Source: SG8-4 sp964598225
Lineage (GTDB): Bacteria; Planctomycetota; Phycisphaerae; Sedimentisphaerales; Anaerobacaceae
Assembly: GCA_964598225.1 (NCBI GenBank)
Contig: CAZRBG010000002.1
Location: 145,341 to 209,340, forward strand
DNA: 64,000 nucleotides
Direction: 5' to 3'
In this document: positions 57,134 to 64,000 of the stretch, in pieces
Layout: each line of letters starts with the position of its first letter
Numbering within the stretch: position 1 is the first letter of the stretch
The notes under the pieces: model-generated
Seen by the model: the letters and a program-made list of their open reading frames with translations, nothing else
The model's database searches: none
What the model was told of the DNA's origin: nothing
Program-made: the position numbers and the translations under genes

Positions 57134-60100
57134 CTACTTCACAGGATTCTGATCCGTCTCACCTGTCCACAAGATCGACATCGGCAGAGCCAGATCATGT
57201 GAAGCAGGGGCGAAAAGAGGCAAAACCTCAACGCTGTCATCAACTGCGGAGATGCTCGCCAGATACGGGTAGTAAAACGCCGGCTGGGTCGGATCGGGAT
57301 CTTGTGGTACATCCTCCATGTTAAAGCCGGCAATCCACAGCGTTCCCGTTGCCGGGTCTTCGGTAATGCCGGTTACATGGTGTACGCCGTCGATGGTGAC
57401 GGACTTCACGAGAGCAAGCCCGCCCTCAGTGGAGAGCTCGTATATGACGACCGACCGCGGTTCCGCTCCGCTGCCCGTTGCCGAGGCCAGATACAGCGCC
57501 CCGTCCGTTCGCGAGACGAACATCGCGATCGGAGCGGGCACATAACCGCCGCCGTCCGATCTGCCCAGATTCAAACGTTCGACAGTGCCGTCAGGCATGT
57601 ATTTCAGCAGAATGTCACTTTCGTTGAGAGAGTTCACATTCAACACGTAGACGTTGCCCTGGCTATCGATCTCGATCTCTCGCAGGCTGTTGCGCCGCTG
57701 GTTATCGTTCAGAGGCGGCGCATCGTCGTACAGCTCTACAAGTTCGTACGGCGAGTCACCGTCGGCAGTAAGTCTGAGCTTTGCCGCCGCGGCATAAGGC
57801 TCTCCGTCGTCGGGATCAACAACGACCGGAACCACATAAACGTGATCCGCGTCGAAGGCGGCATCGAGAACCGGGCGCCCGAACGCATCGGAGCCTTCTC
57901 CCTGAATGCCGACGTAGACCATCGCTGCTGAGCCGCTGCGAGGATCGCCGGCGAGTGCGACCTTGCCGGGAGGCACGACCACTTCGTCCGTAGCGTCCAG
58001 TCGCAAGAGACCGGTCTCGGAGTTGAGCTGATAGATCTGTCCGTCGGCCCCCTTGACCAGGCGTATGTTGCCCCGACTCGATGCAGACTGGAACGAACCG
58101 GCGGATTCGCCGGCGGTGTCAAAGACATATAGAGAACCCTTCAATTTATCGCCCGCGTTAGTCGAATCCCTCTTGCCCGCTATCAGCAGGTCGCCAAGAG
58201 TTTCCGGAATTTCCGCAAGAATCGACACAGGCGAGGTGCTCGTCGGCTGTTTTGCAATGGCGCCCATTACGCCGTTGTTCACAGCGTTGCCGACAAGGGG
58301 AAGACCGCAATAGCCGTTCAGACGCTGGTCGGAGTTCAGCGCCCAGTCCCATGCCGCAACGTCGAAGGTATCTATGTACCCATCGGTGCTGAAAGCTCCT
58401 TCCAGACAGGCCGCAGCGCCTTCTGCGGTGTGTCCATAGGCGGTCAGAACCTTCAGGAAGTCCGCTTCATCAATCGAGCCGTCTCTGGTTACGTCCAGGC
58501 AAACACCGTAACACCGCACCTGCGAGCTCCAACTGTCGATGCAAACTGCAGCGCCGTCCGCCTCGTCGATGAGTTCGAGTTCCACATACAAGCCGTCGGT
58601 CAAATCCAGGCCGCTAGTCCAGACGATTTCCTCGAAGACTCCGAATCGGCCGCTGCCGTCCGAGCCGGGAAGATCGAAAGGCGGGGCCGGTCTGCGCGCG
58701 ACCTCGACATAGTGCTGCTGACGCGATGGGTCGTCCCGGGCAAGAAGTTGGGGCGAATCCGAGACGTAGACAACCAGTTCGGCGGTCGGACTGGCGAAAA
58801 GGTATTTGAAACGAATCAGGATTTCATCCGTATCGGTCCCGATGAACGCTGCCTTAGCGCGAGCATTGACTATTTTCCCGTCGCCGTTCATCCGACTGTG
58901 CAGCACTAATGCCGAATTGTCCGCATCGGAGCCAAGGCAGTTCTGCTCGACGGCAACCAGTGGCTGATCCGGGTCGGAATTGTTGCTTGCGATTCCGGAT
59001 TCGGTCTGCTGCTCGTCCTCGAATTCGTATGTGCCGAGGGAATAGGCGAGCAGCCGCTTGAACGAGACATGAACAGTGTGGCCGGCGTGTATCAAAGCAA
59101 CTTCAAACGTCGAACCACCAATCTGTTTCGTCACACCGTCCAGCGACCACGTGTCGACCTCGAAGCCAACGTCGGGTGTCGCCGTGAAAGTATGGTTGCC
59201 GCCGATATGAATATCGATGCTCTCCGGGCTGACTGTGCCGCCCGGGCCGGCGGTAGCTTCAACGGTATACTCTTTCTGCATGAATGCTACCAAGACGGTG
59301 TGATCGGACTGGATATCGGCAAGCGTAAAGCTTGTGCCTTCGGTTTTCGCGTAGTCGCCGTCTACGAACCATCCGCGCACCACATAGTCATCATTCGGAG
59401 TTGCCGTAAAGTCCAGACTGTCATTTGGTTCGGCGGTCACAGGGCCGGCAGGACTTATCGAGCCGTTTGGGGTTGCTTCCGGCGTTATTACGTAGAAAAG
59501 CAAACTAAAGCTTACCTCAACCGTGTGATCGGCCTTGATATCCGAGAGCGTGTAACTCGTGCCTCCGATCTGGACCTGAGCGCCGTCCACAGACCATATA
59601 CGCACCAGATACTCGCCTTTCGGCGTTGCCGTGAATTCCAGATCGCTGCCGTATGTAACGGTTGTGACGCCATTGGGATCGATCGCGCCGTTTTCACCTG
59701 CGATGCCCTGAATGTCGAACTCGAGCAGCCTGAAGGTCACTTCGACGGTGTGATCTTCCTTGATGTCTTCCAGAGTGAAACTGTTACCGCCGGTCTGAAC
59801 ATCGTTGCCGTCCACAATCCATTTATCCACCTGATAGCCTGTGTTGGGATCGGCCGTAATCTCGAGGTCGCTGCCGTAAGTCACTACAGTGACTCCGTTG
59901 GGCTCGACCGCTCCGTTCGGGTCGGCCGAAGTAGTGATCTCGAACTCAAGAAGTCGGAACGTCACGTCCACCGTGTGGTCGGCCTGAATATCGGTAAGCG
60001 TGAAGCTGTCGCCGCCCGTCTGGGCTTCGGAACCATCGACAAACCATTGGTCGACCTGATAGCCCGTGCCGGGAATGGCCGTGAGTTCCAGATCGCTGCC

Positions 60101-61186
60101 GTAGGTTACGATAGTTGAGCCGTTGGGATCGACCGTGCCGTTAGGGTCGGCCGCCGATATAATCTCAAATTCCAGGAGCCTGAAAGTGACCTTAACCGAG
60201 TGATCGGCCTGAATGTTGCTCAACGTATAGGTATCTCCGCCCACCTGGGCCTCGGTGCCGTCCACAAACCATTTGTCCACCTGATAGCCGGTGTCGGGAA
60301 AGGCGGCAAACTCGAGGTCGCTGCCGTAGGTTACGATTGTAGAGCCGTTGGGATCAATCGCCCCGTTCGGGTCGGACGTTGATACAATCTCGAATTCAAG
60401 CAGCCTGAAACTGACGTCGACCGTATGATCGGACTGGATGTCGGTTAATTTGAACGTGTTTCCGCCTGCCTGGGCCTCGACGCCGTCCACAAACCACGTA
60501 TCGACCTGATAGCCCGTGTTAGGATCGGCGGTAAGCATCAAGTCGCTGCCGTAAGTGACGACGGTCACGCCTTCTGGATCGACCGCGCCGTTGAGACCGG
60601 CTGCGGAAGTGACCTCAAACTCCAGCAGCTTGAAGGTGACTTCAACCGTATGTTCGGCCTGAATGTCGGCGAGTGTGAAGGCAGTTCCGCCTTCCTGGGC
60701 CTCGACGCCGTCCACGGACCATTTATCCACTTCATAACCCATATCCGGAGTGGCGGTTAGTTCCAGATCGCTGCCGTAGGTCGCCACTGTGTCGCCTTCG
60801 GGACTTACCGTGCCGCCCGGACCGGAAGCGGAAGTGATCTTAAATTCCTTCAGTTTGAACGTTACCTCGACGGTCTTGTCCTCTTTCACGTTGGTAAGCG
60901 TGAATTCCGCACCCCCCGATTGTGCCTTGGCGCCGTCAACGGACCATTCCTCAACCATGTAGTTCGGATCCGGAATGGCTGTTAATGCCAGGTCGCCGCC
61001 TTTAGCAACTTCCGTGGCACTGTTCGGATCGATTGCACCGTTCGGCCCGGCCGACGGCGTGATCGTATATTTGGTGACCCCACCCTCGCCGAGGGCTGCC
61101 GGGAGCCATACAACGTGGAAAGCCAGCAGAATCAGGCCAGCGTACAGCACTCTCGTAATTGTCGGATTAACCTCTTTCGTCGCCAT
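57134..61186 (-). CDS. Large exported protein with nine InlB-type repeats and a dockerin-like segment
   Basis: A 1350-residue exported protein. A leader (about 1-34, VLYAGLILLAFHVVWLPAALG) is followed by nine 74-75-residue repeats (37-710). Each follows E-F-x-I-S-A-x-NGAVDPNG, TYGSDLELTADP and GYQVDKWFVDG. They resemble the divergent InlB B-repeat (bacterial repeat) domains of surface proteins. Next comes a beta-rich module, then a dockerin-like segment with DVTRDGSIDEADFLKVLTAY near residue 890, and a C-terminal part of propeller character. AAGGAG before ATG 61186 sets the start. Probably surface adhesion or complex assembly. Confidence 0.82.
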   Translation of the reverse strand: MATKEVNPTITRVLYAGLILLAFHVVWLPAALGEGGVTKYTITPSAGPNGAIDPNSATEVAKGGDLALTAIPDPNYMVEEWSVDGAKAQSGGAEFTLTNVKEDKTVEVTFKLKEFKITSASGPGGTVSPEGDTVATYGSDLELTATPDMGYEVDKWSVDGVEAQEGGTAFTLADIQAEHTVEVTFKLLEFEVTSAAGLNGAVDPEGVTVVTYGSDLMLTADPNTGYQVDTWFVDGVEAQAGGNTFKLTDIQSDHTVDVSFRLLEFEIVSTSDPNGAIDPNGSTIVTYGSDLEFAAFPDTGYQVDKWFVDGTEAQVGGDTYTLSNIQADHSVKVTFRLLEFEIISAADPNGTVDPNGSTIVTYGSDLELTAIPGTGYQVDQWFVDGSEAQTGGDSFTLTDIQADHTVDVTFRLLEFEITTSADPNGAVEPNGVTVVTYGSDLEITADPNTGYQVDKWIVDGNDVQTGGNSFTLEDIKEDHTVEVTFRLLEFDIQGIAGENGAIDPNGVTTVTYGSDLEFTATPKGEYLVRIWSVDGAQVQIGGTSYTLSDIKADHTVEVSFSLLFYVITPEATPNGSISPAGPVTAEPNDSLDFTATPNDDYVVRGWFVDGDYAKTEGTSFTLADIQSDHTVLVAFMQKEYTVEATAGPGGTVSPESIDIHIGGNHTFTATPDVGFEVDTWSLDGVTKQIGGSTFEVALIHAGHTVHVSFKRLLAYSLGTYEFEDEQQTESGIASNNSDPDQPLVAVEQNCLGSDADNSALVLHSRMNGDGKIVNARAKAAFIGTDTDEILIRFKYLFASPTAELVVYVSDSPQLLARDDPSRQQHYVEVARRPAPPFDLPGSDGSGRFGVFEEIVWTSGLDLTDGLYVELELIDEADGAAVCIDSWSSQVRCYGVCLDVTRDGSIDEADFLKVLTAYGHTAEGAAACLEGAFSTDGYIDTFDVAAWDWALNSDQRLNGYCGLPLVGNAVNNGVMGAIAKQPTSTSPVSILAEIPETLGDLLIAGKRDSTNAGDKLKGSLYVFDTAGESAGSFQSASSRGNIRLVKGADGQIYQLNSETGLLRLDATDEVVVPPGKVALAGDPRSGSAAMVYVGIQGEGSDAFGRPVLDAAFDADHVYVVPVVVDPDDGEPYAAAAKLRLTADGDSPYELVELYDDAPPLNDNQRRNSLREIEIDSQGNVYVLNVNSLNESDILLKYMPDGTVERLNLGRSDGGGYVPAPIAMFVSRTDGALYLASATGSGAEPRSVVIYELSTEGGLALVKSVTIDGVHHVTGITEDPATGTLWIAGFNMEDVPQDPDPTQPAFYYPYLASISAVDDSVEVLPLFAPASHDLALPMSILWTGETDQNPVK
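59057..61078 (-). repeat. Nine tandem 225-bp repeats encoding InlB-type modules
   Basis: Eight units of 75 codons and one of 74 lie head to tail. Units 3-6 are the most alike (LLEFE...GSDLE...GYQVD-W), and the first and last two are more diverged, as expected if the middle copies arose by recent unequal crossing-over. Confidence 0.85.
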
Positions 61187-61711
61187 GTTGTTCTCCTTCG
61201 TGTTTAATAATAACAACCTACCTGGTGCGGCCGGGCATCGTACCTGATGTATACAGAGTTTTCCTCTGCTCAAAGCCCGCTTGACCTATGCCCATTGAGT
61301 CCTGCACCGTTATTTATCTACGCCTCATGTTGCCATGATGCGCCTACAGTCTCTCCGAAGCGACGACACACCGCTCCATCCGTCCGGACAAGCCGGATGA
61401 TTACATCCTCGCCACCACCACCCGGGCGGCAATCTCACTTCCGGCTATCCGGTAACTCTGCGCTTAAACCGGCGCAGCCTGCTACCTATCTATAAGGCGT
61501 ACGAGAAGGCAAAATGTAGACGGGAAAAATGACAAAAAATGAAAAAAAGTGAAAAAAGTCCGGAAAAGCACCGATTCCGAGCCAAAAAACCGGTTGCCGA
61601 AGTTAGCGGCGCTGCCCCTGCCTTCTGCCAGAACCAACGCCAAGTCATCATTTCGTGGCGGGCATGGCCGGCTCCGGGGCAGGCTCATACCCGGCATCGG
61701 CGTCTTCGGCT
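61187..61711. other. Gene-free interval with low-complexity tract
   Basis: Leader and promoter DNA of the InlB-repeat gene is followed by an A-rich stretch at 61526-61556 (AAAAATGAC, AAAAAATG, AAAAAAAGTG). The frame at 61482-61697 (minus) reads this tract as phenylalanine-rich peptide and is judged spurious. Confidence 0.5.
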
Positions 61712-61873
61712 TTACAAGACATGGTGATATGGATTGTTAGATATTCGAGTCTGAGCCAATTGATCTCGATGAACGCGACAGTAAGGCTCATGGTTATAGA
61801 TGCTCAAGAGCCGCTTGCAGTGCGGAAACTTGCATTTCCTGCCACTGGCTGAAGTCTTCAATTCTTTTGCCAT
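61712..61873 (-). CDS. Small zinc-finger-like protein
   Basis: A 53-residue protein with a clear AGGAG site 5 bases before ATG 61871-61873. The core, GRKCKFPHCKRLLSIYNHEP followed by YCRVHRDQ, holds C-x4-C-x11-C-x2-H, likely one zinc site of the type seen in small bacterial regulators with an LSIYN motif. A start 14 codons upstream is not supported. It has its own promoter near 61972. The function is unknown; nucleic-acid binding is possible. Confidence 0.65.
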   Translation of the reverse strand: MAKELKTSASGRKCKFPHCKRLLSIYNHEPYCRVHRDQLAQTRISNNPYHHVL

Positions 61874-61971
61874 CCTTGCTCCTGTCAGATAAATCACCAA
61901 AAAGAAAAGCTGCAAAGGTTAGTTGCCTCCTCCTGCGACCTGAAGATGTCTGACCTTTACGTCATTCATCT

Positions 61972-61999
61972 ATTATACAACATTATTGGGCTTTGTCAT
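61972..61999 (-). promoter_or_regulatory. Probable promoter of the small zinc-finger gene
   Basis: On the minus strand ATGACA (61994-61999) and a perfect TATAAT (61972-61977) are 16 bases apart, about 100 bases before the start codon. Confidence 0.6.
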
Positions 62000-62223
62000 G
62001 CATTCTCTTTTTAATTTCTTCCGGTTCAGCGATTTGTGTTCGCCCATCAGCGCGCCGGACGTGTTTAGCACCAACTACGTCCTGCGGTTCGACCTTGTAG
62101 AGAATCGCGTTGCTATTATGCCCGAGCAGAGAAAAGGTTCCGGATTACCGGAGAAAAGAAATCAATTTTGGCTTGTCTTACACAAGATATTGTGTTATAA
62201 GATGTGTAGAAAGGGGTGTAAAA

Positions 62224-62421
62224 ATGGCTACTAATCTTGCATTAGACGACAAACTGATTGTTCAGGCCCAAAAGGCCGGGCATCATAAGACCAAAAAAGA
62301 TGCAGTCACTGCGGCCCTGAAAGAGTATGTCGCACACAAGAAACAACTGGAAATCGCCAAATTATTTGGCACAATCGCCTTCGACGACGGTTTCAACTAC
62401 AAGAAGGCGAGGAAGCGATGA
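62224..62421 (+). CDS. vapB: VapB-type antitoxin
   Basis: A 65-residue antitoxin. Its DNA-binding N-terminus reads ATNLALDDKLIVQAQKAG, then KTKKDAVTAALKEYVAHKKQ, the ribbon-helix-helix-like pattern of the VapB family. The C-terminal tail (FGTIAFDDGFNYKKARKR) should wrap the toxin. I took ATG 62224 because the family begins there, though an in-frame start exists 38 codons earlier. It overlaps vapC by 4 bases (ATGA). Confidence 0.88.
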   Translation: MATNLALDDKLIVQAQKAGHHKTKKDAVTAALKEYVAHKKQLEIAKLFGTIAFDDGFNYKKARKR

Positions 62422-62810
62422 AGGTATTGGTTGATACTTGTGTGTGGTCGCAGGTCCTGCGACGCAAAGATCCTGATCCGGAACTGACAGCCAAATTATG
62501 GGACCTCATCAACGACGGCAGAGTAACCATAATCGGCCCCATAAGACAAGAGCTGCTGTCCGGCATTCCGAACGCCGGACAGTTTCACGAGCTCAAGGAG
62601 ATCCTTGCTTCCTACGAAGTTATCCCTTTGACGACTGCACATTTCGAGAAAGCCGCAGAGTTCGGCAACTTGTGCAGAAAGAAAGGCGTCCAAGGCTCCA
62701 CCATAGACTTCCTGATCTGCGCCGTCGCTCATCTGGAAAACCTTGCGATTTTCACAACAGACAATGATTTCGAAAACTACGCCAAATTCTTGCCGATAGA
62801 GCTGTTGTAG
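62418..62810 (+). CDS. vapC: VapC-type PIN-domain toxin
   Basis: A 130-residue PIN ribonuclease. The acidic active-site residues lie in KVLVDTCVWSQVLRR, the GPIRQELLSG region, GSTIDFLICAVAHLEN and IFTTDNDFENYAKF. The toxin would cut tRNA or other RNA when VapB is lost; the actual target is unknown. It is fused by overlap to vapB. A degraded relative lies 6 kb upstream at 56484-56775. Confidence 0.93.
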   Translation: MKVLVDTCVWSQVLRRKDPDPELTAKLWDLINDGRVTIIGPIRQELLSGIPNAGQFHELKEILASYEVIPLTTAHFEKAAEFGNLCRKKGVQGSTIDFLICAVAHLENLAIFTTDNDFENYAKFLPIELL

Positions 62811-62982
62811 TTGCTCGCCGATCATCGGCTGCCCGGCCTTGTTTTTTTCCGGATAAACGTGACAGACTGATTCGCATTTGATAATATACGTTTTGTGGAT
62901 GTCAAGCGAGGCGGTATTGCGGCATCCATTTGGTGAGTTCCATGCGAGGCTGAAAAAGGAAATCAAAGAAAGGCCATTTTCC

Positions 62983-63966
62983 ATGAGAATCTATCAACTC
63001 TACGTCAAGAATTTCAGAGGCATAAAAGACGATTCCTTTACGTTCACAACTCCATTGGTTTGCCTGATAGGGCTTGGAGACAGCACCAAATCAACGATAC
63101 TGGATGCTATCGAGTATACGTTATGCCCAAATTGGTTCATACCGTTTGATGACAGCGATTTTACATGCTGCAACACCTCGGAGAATATAGAGATCACGAC
63201 TACTGTAGGACCCGTCCCCGAAGAACTGATGTGTGTTTCAAAATATGGCAAGTACCTCCGAGGATGGAATGCGAAAGAAAGTAAGTTAAACGACGAGCCC
63301 AAACCGGAAAATGGAGATATTTACGTTTTGTCAATTAAATTGACGGTTGATGAAACATTGACGCCGGAATGGAAAGTCATCACAGAGCACCCAGTACGAG
63401 AAGAAACAAATATATCTTACAAAGACAGACAAAGATTCTCTGTATCGAGAATTAGTAATAATCTGACAAATGAGTTGGCGTGGACAAGGGGATCATCCCT
63501 GCTTCACATGTCTCAAGACACAAAGGAAGTTGAGATAATCTTGCTTGAGGCAAACCGCAGACTGCGAGACTTGGATTTGCCAGAAGCAGCTTTCAAGGGT
63601 CTCATGGAGAGCGTTCAACGCGCAAAGGATAGCGGAGCAATCTATGGCGTAGACACAGAGAAATTGGTTCCTAATATCGATCCCAAAAATCTAAGAGGAA
63701 ATGCGAGTACTATTTCCCTGCACGATGGTGACATACCTTTCAGAAGAATGGGACTGGGCACTAGACGTTTAATGTCCATAGGACTTCAACTGGCGGGTGT
63801 CGAAGACGGCTCGATTCTTCTGATAGACGAGATAGAACAGGCCCTCGAACCACATAGACTAAAGCATGTCCTGAGAAAACTGACTGAGAAGACACAGAAG
63901 GAGAAATGTGGGCAAATCTTCATGACAACTCATTCACCAGCCACACTAGACCCAAAACAAGTGTAG
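62983..63966 (+). CDS. OLD-like AAA ATPase without TOPRIM domain
   Basis: A 327-residue ATPase of the RecF/OLD type. It has MRIYQLYVKNFRGIKDDSF, the P-loop-like CLIGLGDSTKSTILDAIEY, Walker B GSILLIDEIEQALEPHRLK and the switch IFMTTHSPATLDPKQV. The chain ends at TAG 63964-63966 where relatives would continue into a TOPRIM nuclease domain. Such ATPases occur in defence modules such as Gabija, PARIS and retron-linked systems. The missing partner may lie beyond the window edge. It starts 173 bases after vapC, with ATG 62983 preceded by AAAGG. Confidence 0.75.
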   Translation: MRIYQLYVKNFRGIKDDSFTFTTPLVCLIGLGDSTKSTILDAIEYTLCPNWFIPFDDSDFTCCNTSENIEITTTVGPVPEELMCVSKYGKYLRGWNAKESKLNDEPKPENGDIYVLSIKLTVDETLTPEWKVITEHPVREETNISYKDRQRFSVSRISNNLTNELAWTRGSSLLHMSQDTKEVEIILLEANRRLRDLDLPEAAFKGLMESVQRAKDSGAIYGVDTEKLVPNIDPKNLRGNASTISLHDGDIPFRRMGLGTRRLMSIGLQLAGVEDGSILLIDEIEQALEPHRLKHVLRKLTEKTQKEKCGQIFMTTHSPATLDPKQV

Positions 63967-64000
63967 ATTGAGCCAAAAGAGTAACATTAATTCTAGAAAA

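Noticed and set aside
57134..61186. Repeat pattern at 59-61 kb as a possible CRISPR array
   Set aside because: The units are 225 bp, diverged, and translate into tandem InlB-type modules; there are no short identical repeats with unique spacers. No CRISPR array was seen anywhere in the window.
61482..61697. 71-codon minus-strand frame with a phenylalanine-rich end
   Set aside because: It translates the A-rich low-complexity tract and has no ribosome site.

Overview
The window looks like a chromosome piece from a Planctomycetota bacterium, probably class Phycisphaerae and perhaps near Sedimentisphaerales. This is inferred from gene content; no rRNA or tRNA gene was seen. Pointers are an exported methyltransferase/PQQ-propeller fusion, a signal-peptide DUF1080-ThuA-HEAT-discoidin protein, Tat-exported Gfo/Idh and enolase-superfamily proteins, dockerin-like calcium loops, a PEP-CTERM protein ending in a PAPGA-type signal, and paired ECF sigma/Ser-Thr kinase genes.

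Layout. 0-4 kb: end of hemD, hemB, a secreted GEVED/dockerin-like protein, hisI. 4-5.2 kb: gene-poor and repeat-rich. 5.2-9.6 kb: a minus-strand defence block with a type IIG restriction-modification enzyme, an unknown 150-aa partner, a remnant of another RM enzyme and a HEPN-like protein. 9.7-12.8 kb: small membrane and exported proteins, a UPF0104-type protein and DUF502. 12.9-15.9 kb: a regulatory PTS cluster (hpf, ptsN, ptsH, ptsI). 15.9-18.5 kb: a DUF362 remnant, purE and a Memo/AmrB protein. 18.6-25.5 kb: exported quinoprotein, M23 peptidase with PKD-like modules, AhpD-like protein, enolase-superfamily protein. 25.6-30 kb: a frameshifted Ser/Thr kinase downstream of an ECF sigma factor. 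30.1-32.2 kb: cobO, ispD, a lipoprotein.

32.5-37 kb holds an ECF sigma factor, a membrane protein with an exported dockerin-like part, a secreted cohesin-like protein and a VIT/VWA lipoprotein. I regard this as the best candidate for an undescribed system: a possible cohesin-dockerin-gated sigma switch. 37.5-40.2 kb: PEP-CTERM protein, orphan NarL-type regulator, triple zinc-ribbon protein. 40.4-45.6 kb: a co-directional redox group (MDR dehydrogenase, peroxiredoxin, phosphoribosyltransferase, ferritin-like protein, azoreductase) ending in an arsenosugar-type glycosyltransferase and radical SAM ArsS. 45.6-53.3 kb: sialidase-like protein, a divergent dehydrogenase, the large DUF1080/ThuA protein and a Gfo/Idh oxidoreductase, likely for extracytoplasmic glycan use. 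53.6-64 kb: mnmG, a GYF/bPH2 membrane protein, a decayed vapC, a 1350-aa InlB-repeat protein, a small zinc-finger protein, intact vapBC and an OLD-like ATPase at the window end.

At least two palindromic repeat families run through the window. One is headed by GTAG like REP elements and three times supplies the TAG stop codon of a gene. The other is a GATTCCCGCC-type palindrome, one copy of which is translated in frame inside the RM enzyme.
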